Shown piece by piece: positions 24,844 to 35,500 of a DNA stretch of 64,000 nucleotides. Origin of the DNA: an uncultured Bacilli bacterium. Lineage in GTDB: Bacteria > Bacillota_I > Bacilli_A > RF39 > UBA660. Both the position numbers and the translations under genes were made by a program. The stretch spans positions 1 through 64,000 of the forward strand of contig CAKPOS010000008.1 in the NCBI GenBank assembly GCA_934176955.1, in the 5' to 3' direction. The notes beneath the pieces were generated by a model. That model was not told where the DNA came from. It saw nothing but the letters and a program-made list of their open reading frames with translations, and did not search any database. Every line of letters starts with the position of its first letter. Position 1 is the stretch's first letter.

Positions 24844-26442
24844 TTAGTGGTTTTCTAAATTTTGATAAGTTGAAATAATTGCTTCTGCTACTTTTAGTCC
24901 ATCCATTGCAGAAGTCGTTATTCCTCCTGCATATCCTGCTCCTTCTCCGCAAGGATAAATTCCTTTTATGTGGGACTCTAAATTTTCACTTCTTGGAATT
25001 CTTATAGGAGAAGAAGTTCTACTTTCAACACCTGCTAAAATTGCATTATCATCATTAAAACCTGGAATTTTTTTATCAAAATTAGGAAGGGCTTCTTGAA
25101 TAGAAGTTGTGATATTACTTGGAAATAGCTTTGTTAAATCTGAAAGTTGATAGTCTCCTTTAAAAATTGGCTTTATGTTTCCTAGTTTTTTGTTTTCCAC
25201 AGGATTGTGGAAATCTTTTATGGTTTGAATAGGAATTTTACCGTTTCCTAAAGCATAAGCTTTTTCTTCCAACTTTCTTTGGAAATTTAATCCATCTAAT
25301 GCATTTGTTCCATAATCTTTAGGTGATACCGTTACAACAATTGCACTATTCGCATTTAGACTACTTCTATCATGATAACTCATTCCATTAATGGCTAGTC
25401 TTTTTTCTTCAGATGAAGCATTTACCACGTATCCTCCTGGACACATACAAAATGAATATACTCCTCTTCCCTCTTTCGTTTGATAAGTTAGTTTATAACT
25501 TGCTGGTGGAAGAAGTTTAGTATTTTTCCCATATTGATTAATATTAATTAATTCTTGCGGATGTTGTATTCTAAGGCCTACCGCAAAAGACTTTGGCTCT
25601 AGGGAAAGTGGCTTTTGATTTAGCATTTCAAAAGTATCTCTGGCACTATGACCAATAGCTAGAACTAAAATGTTAGTATCTATTATTTCTTTATGATTGA
25701 TTTCAATAGAGGTGACTTTATTTTCTTTTATATTTATATTGGTAAGTTTGGTTTGATAATGAAATTCTCCTCCTAAATCGATTATTTTTTTTCTTAAGTT
25801 AATGATTACTTTTCTTAAAACATCCGTTCCAATATGAGGATTGTTAATATATAAAATTTCTTTATCGGCACCTGAGGCAACAAATATTTCAAAGACTTTT
25901 TTCATCCGGAAATTTTTATCTTTTACAAGAGTATTTAATTTTCCATCAGAAAAAGTTCCTGCTCCACCTTCTCCAAATTGGACATTTGAATTTGTATTCA
26001 ATAAGCCTGTTTTCCAAAATTCTTCAACAGACTTCACTCTTTCTTCTATCTTCTCTCCTCTTTCGATAATAATTGGTTTATAGCCTAATTCTGCTAGGAG
26101 ATAAGCGCAAAATAGACCTGCTGGGCCACTTCCTACAATGATTGGTTTGTTTTCTAATTTTTTGTTTCCTATTTTTGGATAGATGTATTCTTCGTTTGGA
26201 GTTGAAAAAACATCTTTGTTTAATTTATGTTTCTTTAATAAATATTCTTCCTTCTTTGTGTCAATATCCACTTCATAGATGTAAAATAAAGTTGGTTTTT
26301 TTCTAGCGTCTAATGACTTCTTAGAAATGGATATTTTTTTGATATCATCTTCTTGACATTTTAGAGTGAGTGATACTTTTCTCTTTAGGTAATTAAAATT
26401 ATCTTTTTCTACTGGGATTTTGATTTGTCTTATTCTAATCAT
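24844..26442 (-). CDS. FAD-dependent dehydrogenase (COG2509 type)
   Basis: A 532-residue flavoprotein. The N-terminal 90 residues (RIRQIKIPVEKDN, FYIYEVDID) form the small domain typical of COG2509 proteins; then comes the FAD motif PIIVGSGPAGLFCAYLLAEL near residues 100-119 and the long motif NVQFGEGGAGTFSDGKLNT. Near the end is IYPCGEGAGYAGGITTSAMDG. Substrate and role of this widespread family are unknown. It overlaps the next flavoprotein gene by 8 bases, so both are made together. Confidence 0.9.
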   Translation of the reverse strand: MIRIRQIKIPVEKDNFNYLKRKVSLTLKCQEDDIKKISISKKSLDARKKPTLFYIYEVDIDTKKEEYLLKKHKLNKDVFSTPNEEYIYPKIGNKKLENKPIIVGSGPAGLFCAYLLAELGYKPIIIERGEKIEERVKSVEEFWKTGLLNTNSNVQFGEGGAGTFSDGKLNTLVKDKNFRMKKVFEIFVASGADKEILYINNPHIGTDVLRKVIINLRKKIIDLGGEFHYQTKLTNINIKENKVTSIEINHKEIIDTNILVLAIGHSARDTFEMLNQKPLSLEPKSFAVGLRIQHPQELININQYGKNTKLLPPASYKLTYQTKEGRGVYSFCMCPGGYVVNASSEEKRLAINGMSYHDRSSLNANSAIVVTVSPKDYGTNALDGLNFQRKLEEKAYALGNGKIPIQTIKDFHNPVENKKLGNIKPIFKGDYQLSDLTKLFPSNITTSIQEALPNFDKKIPGFNDDNAILAGVESRTSSPIRIPRSENLESHIKGIYPCGEGAGYAGGITTSAMDGLKVAEAIISTYQNLENH

Positions 26443-27673
26443 GATTATCTCCTTTTAAGTAGGAACCTACAATAATTCCTGATATCCATGCAAAACCTAA
26501 GTTATATCCCCCACAATCGCCATCTACATCTAATAGTTCTCCTGTTAGATATAATCCTTTTGTTTTAGTAGATTCTAATGTATTTGGATTAATCTCTGTT
26601 AAGGGAATACCGCCTGTCGTAACTTGGGCTTGGTCGAAAGAATTCGTTCCTGTAATGGTAAGATTAAAATTAGTAAGATTATCTCCTAATAAGTATTTTT
26701 TGTCATTAGATAGATTATTCCAGTTATCTTCTCTACCTATTTTAGATTGTTTTAAAATTAAATTTACTAATTTATAATTTAAGATGCCATCTAGTAAATC
26801 GGCAATATTTCTATTTTTCACGGTTTTATTTCTTGCTTCCATAAAATTTAGAAAAGAATTTTTATCATGGATATTTAATTGGTGAAAGAAGTTTATTTTT
26901 ACCTCTGTTTTTTGCTTTTTTGATAAGGACAGTGCTGCTCTCCCGCTTAAACATAATGTGCAAATTCCACTGATTCCATAATCTGTTAATTGAATTTCTC
27001 CTACTTTTGAATCGATATATTTGTTGTTTTCAAATAAAGAAATTTTTACATCTGCTCGAATTCCGTGCCATTCTTTTAAAAAAGGAGCATTTGCCTTTAA
27101 TTGAACCAAAGCTGGTAAAGGAGTGATTAGACTATGACCTAGGGACTTTGCTATGTCATATCCACTTCCTGTTGATCCAGTTTTGGGTGCTGCTTTTGAG
27201 CCGGTTGCTAAAATGATTTTTTTACTTGTAAATATACCATTATTAGTGTTAATTTTAAAAATATAATTTTCTTTTTTGATAGAATTTACTTCTGTATTGG
27301 TTATAATTTCTACATGATTAATCTGTGCTTCTTTGATAAGTGCTGTTTGAATACTTACCGCTTGGTTAGATATTGGATAAAAGTATCCATCTTTTATTTT
27401 GGGTATAATTCCTATTGAATTAAAGAAAGATAATACTTCTTTAGAATAATCTTTTTGTAAAATTTTTTCTAAGATTTCTTTATTTCTTGTATGATAGTGA
27501 GTAATGGATTGATCACTATTCCAATAGTTGCATCTGCCATTTCCGGTGATTAATATTTTTTTCCCACAGACATTGTTTTTTTCAAGTAAGCATACATTTA
27601 ATCCTGCTTTAGCAGCATAAATTGCCGATACTAATCCAGAAGCACCTCCGCCTATTACAATAACATCTTTCAT
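26435..27673 (-). CDS. NAD(P)/FAD-dependent oxidoreductase (HI0933/BaiN-like)
   Basis: A 412-residue flavoprotein of the HI0933/YhiN family. It begins VIVIGGGASGLVSAIYAAKAG with the dinucleotide motif, followed by CGKKILITGNGRCNYWN, the family signature, and ends GLYLTGELLDVDGDCGGYNLGFAW. Clostridial BaiN acts in bile-acid dehydroxylation, but most homologues have no known substrate and nothing here shows bile-acid genes. It overlaps the COG2509-type gene downstream; two linked flavoproteins may act in one redox step. Confidence 0.93.
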   Translation of the reverse strand: MKDVIVIGGGASGLVSAIYAAKAGLNVCLLEKNNVCGKKILITGNGRCNYWNSDQSITHYHTRNKEILEKILQKDYSKEVLSFFNSIGIIPKIKDGYFYPISNQAVSIQTALIKEAQINHVEIITNTEVNSIKKENYIFKINTNNGIFTSKKIILATGSKAAPKTGSTGSGYDIAKSLGHSLITPLPALVQLKANAPFLKEWHGIRADVKISLFENNKYIDSKVGEIQLTDYGISGICTLCLSGRAALSLSKKQKTEVKINFFHQLNIHDKNSFLNFMEARNKTVKNRNIADLLDGILNYKLVNLILKQSKIGREDNWNNLSNDKKYLLGDNLTNFNLTITGTNSFDQAQVTTGGIPLTEINPNTLESTKTKGLYLTGELLDVDGDCGGYNLGFAWISGIIVGSYLKGDNHD

Positions 27674-27728
27674 TTTATCACTTCCCTTGATTGCTATTAT
27701 ATCATGTTTTTTATACTGATTAAAAATA

Positions 27729-28010
27729 TTATCGATTATTTTTTCTTACTTCTTTGTTACTTTTTACTTTCTTTTTGGTAATAGATAAAGCCTGATCATA
27801 ATAGATAATATTTCCATTTTTTTCACCTGAAAGAAGTCTAAAAAGTTCTTCTTCTGGAATTTGTAAGCTTTCTGTAATTTCAGATAATAGGCTATAATCT
27901 TTTTTAATTTCAGAAATAATTTCTTTCGAATATTCTAGAATTGTCTTTTCTAATAATCTTTTTCCTTCGGCATTTTCTAATTTTCTTTTAATATTAATTT
28001 CTTCTTTCAT
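27729..28010 (-). CDS. small helical protein, likely antitoxin (HTH)
   Basis: A 93-residue basic protein. The middle part (EIISEIKKDYSLLSEITESLQIPEEELFRLLSGEK, residues about 31-65) has the shape of a helix-turn-helix such as that of HigA/XRE antitoxins, though it is weak. The gene starts inside the last four bases of the RelE-like gene, the toxin-first order of higBA-type modules. The HTH and TA role are inferred from the pairing. Confidence 0.6.
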   Translation of the reverse strand: MKEEINIKRKLENAEGKRLLEKTILEYSKEIISEIKKDYSLLSEITESLQIPEEELFRLLSGEKNGNIIYYDQALSITKKKVKSNKEVRKNNR

Positions 28011-28786
28011 TTCCGACCTCTTTTATTTTTGTTCAAGTATTCTATTAAGTTATTTTCTATTTCTTGATTTTTTTCAATCAATTCTGTTTTTTTATTTTCA
28101 TCTTTGATTAATTCTTTTAATTTTTGAAATTCTGCTCCTACTTTACTATTTCTGTTAATTAAGTCTCCCCTATCTTGACTAGAATTATCTGATTTTTTTG
28201 TTTTGGCTAAAATAACAAAAGTTAAATTTGAATCTAAATTCAGGTATCCTATTCTAATTTTAAATTTTTTAATTTCATGAAGTCCTTTTAATCTAGCATT
28301 ATTTTTTAAACTTTTTCCTTTTATTTCATTATTTTCTGTAAAACCATTTTTTAATGACTCCAAACATTCCATAATTTCTATATAATATTCTTCTGGAATA
28401 TCTTTTAAATCTTCTTCTAAATACACCTTTCCTCTACTAGTTGTGGCAAAAATTAAATTTTTTGAACTACCTTTTTCTGCTATTTCTTCCTCTTGCTCTT
28501 CTTTTCTTGCCTCTTTAATTAATTTTTCGCATAAACTTTTTTTGAAATTATTTAATTCTAATTCTTCTTTCAAGTATTCTAACATTTCTTTATCTTGATT
28601 ATCTATATTATTTAACTCTTTAATTAATTCTTTTTCCACAAATGATAATTTTTCTACTAGTCCATACATAATTTGAAAAAATGAAGTAAATTCTGATTGA
28701 GGAAAAGCATTTTTTATATCTTCTTCATCTTTTAAAAGTTGAATTGCTTCATAATATTGATTCCTTAAAATTTCTATTGTTTCCAT
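28007..28786 (-). CDS. RelE/HigB-like toxin with long N-terminal extension
   Basis: A 259-residue protein. Residues about 138-215 read EIMECLESLKNGF, then KGKSLKNNARLKGLHEIKKFKIRIGYL and LTFVILAKTKKSD, the strand order and Lys/Arg pattern of RelE/HigB mRNA interferases (KxLKG..LxELRxxxYRxxY, KKTxKTP). The first 110 residues are an acidic coiled-coil-like extension (EEQEEEIAEKGSS near 98-110), and a helical tail follows, so the protein is more than twice the usual toxin length. It overlaps the HTH gene by 4 bases, supporting a type II toxin-antitoxin unit. The catalytic residues are not certain. Confidence 0.6.
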   Translation of the reverse strand: METIEILRNQYYEAIQLLKDEEDIKNAFPQSEFTSFFQIMYGLVEKLSFVEKELIKELNNIDNQDKEMLEYLKEELELNNFKKSLCEKLIKEARKEEQEEEIAEKGSSKNLIFATTSRGKVYLEEDLKDIPEEYYIEIMECLESLKNGFTENNEIKGKSLKNNARLKGLHEIKKFKIRIGYLNLDSNLTFVILAKTKKSDNSSQDRGDLINRNSKVGAEFQKLKELIKDENKKTELIEKNQEIENNLIEYLNKNKRGRK

Positions 28787-28892
28787 ATTCTCTCCTACTT
28801 TATATAAGAATATTTTATCATGAATATTTAGAAATACTATTGATTTTTTCTTTAATTGACATTAGTTTTAAGGGAATTGTCATTTTTTTAGT

Positions 28893-28933
28893 AAAAATAC
28901 TTACTTAATGACTAGTTTTGTATCAGTATTTTT
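28893..28933. repeat. palindromic intergenic element downstream of rpoC
   Basis: Arms AAAAATACT (28893-28901) and AGTATTTTT (28925-28933), perfect complements about 23 bases apart, in the gap after the rpoC terminator. Confidence 0.55.
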
Positions 28934-28936
28934 AGC

Positions 28937-28965
28937 AAAAAAGAAAAAGAGTAACAAAGTTACTC
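28937..28965 (-). terminator. rpoBC terminator
   Basis: Perfect 7-bp stem GAGTAAC/GTTACTC (28949-28955 with 28959-28965), three-base loop and a minus-strand T-rich tail (28937-28948); overlaps the rpoC stop. Confidence 0.85.
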
Positions 28966-31900
28966 CATAAATTCTTCTTCTAGAACTTCTGATGGTTCTT
29001 CATCATAAAATTCTTTTTCTAAGGTATAACCAATATCCATATATTCTTTGGCACCTGTTCCTGCTGGAATTAATTTACCAATGATAACATTTTCTTTTAA
29101 TCCATGTAACTTATCTGTGCTTCCCTTTACAGCTGCTTCTGTTAAGATTCTTGTTGTTTCTTGGAAGGATGCTGATGATAAGAAGGAATCTGTTTGTAAT
29201 GCGGCTTTGGTAATTCCAAGTAAGATTGGTTGACCAATAGCTGGTTTCTTTCCTTGAATAATAACATCTCTATTTCCGTTAGTAAAGTCTGATATTGATA
29301 CAACTGTACTAGGTACAAAGTTTGTGTCTCCTGCATCCATTACACGGATTAAAGAAATCATTCTTTTTGCAATCAACTCAACGTGTTTATCATTAATATC
29401 AACACCTTGCGAACGATATACTTTTTGTACTTCTTTTAAGATATATTGCTGTACAGTATTCGGATCGGTTACGGCTAATAATTCTTTTGGAGAGACACTT
29501 CCTTCTGTTAATTGGTCTCCTGCATTTACTTTATCGCCTTTTTCAACTCTAAGTTTTGCGCCATACATTGTTAAGTGTTCTCTTACTTCTTTATCGTTCT
29601 TAACGTAAATCTTGAATCTTCCGTTGACATCTTCAATTTTTTGGACAGTTCCATCAATTTCAGAGATTGTTGCTTTTCCTTTTGGAATACGTGCTTCGAA
29701 TAATTCTTCAACACGAGGAAGACCTTGTGTAATATCGGTTCCAGCAACTCCACCTGTATGGAATGTTCTCATGGTCAACTGTGTACCTGGTTCACCGATT
29801 GATTGTGCTCCCATGATACCTACTGCTTCTCCAATTTCTACTAAGTTACCAGTTGCTAAGTTTCTACCATAACATTTTTGACATACGCCATGTGGTGTAC
29901 GACAAGTTAGAACAGTACGAATCTCAACGGCTTTAATACCTGCTTTAATAATTTTATCTGCAATTGCTTCTGTGATATAAGTATCTTTTTCACAGATAAC
30001 TTCTTTTGTTTCTGGATTAATTACTTTTTTGCTTGTAAATCTTCCTAAGATTCTATCGTACAATGGTTCAATAATACCATCTTTATCATCCATGAAAGCT
30101 TCTACTAATGAACCTTGTGTTGTTCCACAATCTTCTTCTCTTACAATCATATCTTGAGCAACATCTACTAGACGTCTAGTCATATATCCAGAGTCTGCTG
30201 TTTTTAACGCTGTATCGGCACTACCTTTACGAGCACCATGTGTTGATAAGAAGAATTCTGATACGGATAATCCATCATTAAATGATGATAGAATAGGAAT
30301 TTCTACTGGGTCACCATTAGGTTTTGCCATGATACCACGCATACCTGCTAATTGAACGAAGTTAGAAATTGATCCACGGGCTTTAGAATTCATCATGATG
30401 AATATTGGGTTATCTTCGTATTCTTTTGCACCTGCATATTCACTTAACTCTGTTTCAATATCTTTTTTGGCTTTATTCCATACTTCAATTACTAAATCTA
30501 ATCTTTCTTTATCAGTAATTAAACCTCTTTGGAATTGTTTATTAATTTTCTTAACTTCTTTATTACTTTCTTCTACGATTTTTGCTTTATTTTTACTTGT
30601 TACGATATCAGAATAAGCAATAGTAATTCCTGAATAAGTTGAGTATTTAAATCCTTGGTCTTTTAATTTATCTAGGAAAATTGAAGTTTCAGTTGTACGA
30701 TAACGTTTAAACATTTGAGCGATAATTTTTTCTAAGGCACCTTTATTGAAGGCTTTTGCTCTTTTCATATTTTTAATTTCTTCTTTGATATCTTTACCAT
30801 AATCAATGAAATATCTTGCTGGTGTTACCCCTTCGATATTTTCAGAAGTTGGTTCATTCAAATATGGGAATGAATCTGGTAGGATTTCATTGAAGATAAT
30901 TTTTCCTGGAGTGGTTACTAAATATTTATTTTTATAAGTATCTAAGAATACTTTATGTTTAAATGAGTTTACTGGAATAGCAACTCTTGTATGAAGATTA
31001 ATTTCTCTTCTTTGATATGCCATTAGCGCTTCATTTGTATTTTTGAATATTCTTCCTTCTCCTGGTTGTTCATCTTTTTCCATTGTAATATAGTAGTTTC
31101 CTAAAATCATGTCCTGTGAAGGAGTTACGATTGGAGAACCATCTTTTGGACTTAAGATGTTATTAGCTCCTAGCATTAATATTCTTGCTTCTGCTTTTGC
31201 CTCTTCCGATAATGGTACGTGAACAGCCATCTGGTCTCCATCGAAATCAGCATTAAATCCAGTTGTTACTAATGGGTGCAATCGAATTGCTTTACCTGAA
31301 ATTAATTTTGGTTCGAATGCTTGAATACCAAGTCTATGTAGTGTTGGTGCACGATTTAACATTACTGGATGTTCTTTAATTACTTCTTCTACAACATCCC
31401 AAACTTTTTCATCTTTATTTTCAATCATTTTCTTAGCTGCTTTGATGTTGTTAGCTAATTCTTTATTCACAAGTCCATTGATTACATGTGGTTTGAATAA
31501 TTCTAGGGCCATTTCTTTTGGAATACCGCATTGATACATTTTTAAATCTGGTCCTACAACGATTACGGAACGTCCAGAATAATCAACACGTTTTCCTAAT
31601 AAGTTTTGACGGAAACGTCCTTGTTTTCCTTTTAGCATACTAGATAGTGATTTTAAAGCTCTGTTTCCAGCACCAGTTACACTTCTACCACGACGTCCAT
31701 TATCAAATAAGGCATCTACAGCTTCTTGTAACATACGTTTTTCATTTTGAATAATGATAGAAGGAGCGCCTAATTCAATTAATTTCTTTAAACGGTTATT
31801 TCGGTTAATTACACGACGATATAAATCATTCAAATCAGAAGTAGCAAATCTTCCACCATCTAATTGAATCATTGGACGAAGTTCTGGAGGAATAACAGGA

Positions 31901-32592
31901 AGTGCTTCTAGAATCATCCATTCTGGTTTATTTCCTGATGTTGCAAAAGCATTTAAGACATCTAGTCTTTTTACAAGACGAATTCTTCTTTGTCCTGTTG
32001 CATTTTCTAATTCTTTTTGTAGTTCTTCTAATTCTTTATTGATATCTACTTCACTTAATAGTTGTTTAATTGCTGCTGCTCCCATTCCTACTTTGAAAGT
32101 ATTTCCATACTTTTCGTAGTAAACACGGTATTCTTTATCTGATAATGTTTGTTTCTTTACTAAAGTTGTTGCTCCTGGGTCTAAAACGACATAAGATACG
32201 AAATAAATAACTTCTTCCAAATCTCTTGGAGACATATCAAGAGTAAGTCCAATGTAAGAAGGAATACCTTTTACATACCAAATATGGCTTACTGGGGTTG
32301 CTAATTCGATGTGTCCCATTCTTTCACGTCTTACTTTTGATTTTGTTACTTCTACACCACATCTATCACAGATGATTCCTTTATATCTTAATCTCTTGTA
32401 CTTTCCACAATTACATTCATAGTCCCTTGTTGGTCCAAATATTTTTTCGCAGAATAGTCCATCTCTTTCTGGTTTCAATGTTCTATAATTGATCGTTTCT
32501 GGTTTTTTTACTTCTCCATAAGACCAATCACGGATGGTTTCAGGAGAGGCTATTCCAATTTTTAAAGCTTTAAAATTATTTGCTTCTACCAT
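28960..32592 (-). CDS. rpoC: RNA polymerase subunit beta'
   Basis: Largest catalytic subunit of RNA polymerase. The 1210 residues include the N-terminal zinc site (CNCGKYKRLRYKGIICDRCG), NKRMLQEAVDALFDNGRRG, the catalytic Mg loop NADFDGDQM, the trigger-loop region MRTFHTGGVAG and a second zinc site (CRTPHGVCQKC). It is of usual length for Bacillota. The ATG overlaps the last base of rpoB, giving tight coupling. A strong terminator covers the stop codon. Confidence 0.99.
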   Translation of the reverse strand: MVEANNFKALKIGIASPETIRDWSYGEVKKPETINYRTLKPERDGLFCEKIFGPTRDYECNCGKYKRLRYKGIICDRCGVEVTKSKVRRERMGHIELATPVSHIWYVKGIPSYIGLTLDMSPRDLEEVIYFVSYVVLDPGATTLVKKQTLSDKEYRVYYEKYGNTFKVGMGAAAIKQLLSEVDINKELEELQKELENATGQRRIRLVKRLDVLNAFATSGNKPEWMILEALPVIPPELRPMIQLDGGRFATSDLNDLYRRVINRNNRLKKLIELGAPSIIIQNEKRMLQEAVDALFDNGRRGRSVTGAGNRALKSLSSMLKGKQGRFRQNLLGKRVDYSGRSVIVVGPDLKMYQCGIPKEMALELFKPHVINGLVNKELANNIKAAKKMIENKDEKVWDVVEEVIKEHPVMLNRAPTLHRLGIQAFEPKLISGKAIRLHPLVTTGFNADFDGDQMAVHVPLSEEAKAEARILMLGANNILSPKDGSPIVTPSQDMILGNYYITMEKDEQPGEGRIFKNTNEALMAYQRREINLHTRVAIPVNSFKHKVFLDTYKNKYLVTTPGKIIFNEILPDSFPYLNEPTSENIEGVTPARYFIDYGKDIKEEIKNMKRAKAFNKGALEKIIAQMFKRYRTTETSIFLDKLKDQGFKYSTYSGITIAYSDIVTSKNKAKIVEESNKEVKKINKQFQRGLITDKERLDLVIEVWNKAKKDIETELSEYAGAKEYEDNPIFIMMNSKARGSISNFVQLAGMRGIMAKPNGDPVEIPILSSFNDGLSVSEFFLSTHGARKGSADTALKTADSGYMTRRLVDVAQDMIVREEDCGTTQGSLVEAFMDDKDGIIEPLYDRILGRFTSKKVINPETKEVICEKDTYITEAIADKIIKAGIKAVEIRTVLTCRTPHGVCQKCYGRNLATGNLVEIGEAVGIMGAQSIGEPGTQLTMRTFHTGGVAGTDITQGLPRVEELFEARIPKGKATISEIDGTVQKIEDVNGRFKIYVKNDKEVREHLTMYGAKLRVEKGDKVNAGDQLTEGSVSPKELLAVTDPNTVQQYILKEVQKVYRSQGVDINDKHVELIAKRMISLIRVMDAGDTNFVPSTVVSISDFTNGNRDVIIQGKKPAIGQPILLGITKAALQTDSFLSSASFQETTRILTEAAVKGSTDKLHGLKENVIIGKLIPAGTGAKEYMDIGYTLEKEFYDEEPSEVLEEEFME

Positions 32593-35500
32593 TAGAACTC
32601 ACCTCCTATTTTTTCATCTAAATTATTTTCGAAATCTTCATCAAAGTCTGTTTCAACTTCTTCTAATTCTTCGTAATCTTCATCCTCATTATTCTCTTCT
32701 TCATCAAAGCTTTCCTCTTCATCTTCTACATCTTCGAACTCATCTTCTAGAGAATCTTCTGATTCAAGTTCATTTTCTATTGAGGGAGTATTTTTATTGT
32801 CCTTTACTTCTTCAATGGAAGGTGTATCATCCTCTTCTTCATCATCGGTCATTTCTAATTCTTTGAATCCTACAACTTCATCGTTGTTATCAATAACAGA
32901 AATATTTAATCCTAATGCTTGGAATTCTTTAATTAGTACTCTGAAAGCTTCTGGAATTCCTGGATTTGGTAGTGGTGTTCCTTTTACGATAGATTCATAC
33001 ACTTTGACACGACCAACCACATCATCTGATTTATAAGTTAAGATTTCTTGTAATACATGAGATGCTCCATATGCTTCTAGAGCCCAAATCTCCATTTCTC
33101 CAAAACGTTGTCCACCAAATTGTGCTTTACCACCTAGTGGTTGTTGTGTTACTAATGAATAAGGTCCTGTCGATCTTGCATGTAATTTATCATCAACCAT
33201 GTGATGTAGTTTTACGAAATACATGACACCTACACTGATTCTATGATCAAATGGTTCTCCTGTTCTACCATCATATAGAACAGTCTTTCCATCCTCGTCC
33301 ATGCCTGCTTCTTTCATCATAGCTTTTACATCTTCTGTACTAGCACCATCTAATACTGGCGTTGCTACATGAACACCTAATTTTTTACAAGCCATTCCCA
33401 TATGTAATTCAAGAATTTGTCCAATATTCATACGAGATGGAACACCTTGTGGGTTTAACATGATGTCAATTGGCGTACCGTCTGGTAAGTAAGGCATATC
33501 TTCTGATGGTAGGATTAAGGAAATAACACCTTTATTACCATGTCGTCCAGACATTTTATCTCCAACTTGAATCTTACGTTTTTGAATAATATATACTCTA
33601 ACTACTTTGCTTACACCACTAGGTAAGTCTTCATTATCTTCTTTAGTATAAACTTTAACATCGTGAACAATTCCTTCTCCACCATGTGGAACAGTAAGAG
33701 ATGAATTTCTTACTTCTCTAGTCTTTTCTCCAAAGATAGCATGTAGTAATTTTTCTTCACTTGTTAAGTCTGCCATTCCTTTAGGAGTTACTTTACCTAC
33801 TAGAATATCTCCTTCTTTTACTTCTGTACCAATTTTAATAATACCATTTTCATCAAGATTTTTTCTAGCATCTTCACTTACGTTTGGAATATCTCTAGTA
33901 ATTTCTTCTGGTCCTAATTTTGTATCACGACATTGAGTTTCATAATCTTCAATGTGTAATGAAGTATAAACATCTTCTTTAACTAATCTTTCATTCATGA
34001 TAACGGCATCTTCAAAGTTATATCCATTGAAAGTCATGAAGGCAATTGTCATGTTTTTACCTAAGGCAAGTTCACCTTTATCTGTGCTTGGTCCATCTGC
34101 AATGATTTGACCACGTCTAATTTTATCACCTTTTCTTACGATTGGACGATGATTTGCAGTTTCACCTTGGTTAGAACGTTCGAATGTTGATAATTCATAA
34201 GTATCTGTTCCTTTTGCATTTTTCACAATAATTTTTTTTGCATCAACATAATCTACTACACCATCTGCTTTTGAAACAACTACTGCACCACTATCACGAG
34301 CAGCTACATATTCAACACCAGTTCCAACATATGGAGCTTCTGTTGTTAATAATGGTAATGCCTGACGTTGCATGTTTGCTCCCATTAAAGCACGTGTTGC
34401 ATCATCATGTTCTAGGAATGGAATCAAACTTGTTGTAACCGATACAACTTGTTGTGGTGATACATCAATGTAATCTACTTGTTCAGCTGGAATAATTACA
34501 TTCTCTCCATTAAATCTACCAGCAACGGTTGCATCAGTAATTTCCATATCATCGTTAACATTTACGGTTGCTTGGGAAATATAGAAATCTTGTTCTTCAT
34601 TTGCTGTTAAGTATTCTACTTTATCGGTTAATTTTTTATTTTCTACTTTACGATATGGAGTTTGAATAAATCCATATTCATCAATCTTGGCGTAACTTGC
34701 TAACGAAGTAATCAACCCAATGTTTTGTCCTTCTGGAGACTCAATTGGACAAATTCTACCATAGTGAGATGGGTTAACATCACGAACTTCCATACCAGCA
34801 CGATCTCTTGATAATCCACCTGGTCCTAATGCTGATAATCTTCTCTTATGGGTTAATTCAGCGATTGGATTAACTTGGTCCATAAATTGCGATAATTGGC
34901 TTGAACCAAAGAATTCTTTAATTACCGCAGTAACTGGTCTGATATTAATTAATGTCTTAGGGGTTACTGTTTCAATATCTTGAGTAGTCATTCTTTCTCT
35001 TACTACTCTTTCCATTCTAGATAATCCAATTTTTAATTGGTTTTGCAATAATTCTCCTACTTGTCTTACACGTCTGTTTCCTAAATGATCAATTTCATCA
35101 TCATGTCCTACACCATCTAATAAGTTTAAGTAGTAAGAAATTGATGCATAAACATCAGAAATCGTTAAAGTTCTTGTGTCTAGTGTTTGATCATTACCCA
35201 TTAATTTTACTTTTTTATCTGGGAATTTTTCAGGATGAACATATAATACTTGAACAATATTATGATTATCTAATTCTTCGTTTACTTTAACTTCTTCTCT
35301 ACCATAGCCATTTTTTAAAATTTCTTGTAATTTAGAATAAACTTCTTTCGTGATTTTTGTTCCTTCGGTAAATATTGTTTCTCCATCTACAATAATATCT
35401 TGAGCTAAAGTATTGTTAAGTAATCTATCTGTAATATTTAATCTTTTATTAAATTTATAACGACCAACTTTTGCTAAGTCATAACGGAAATTATCAAAAA

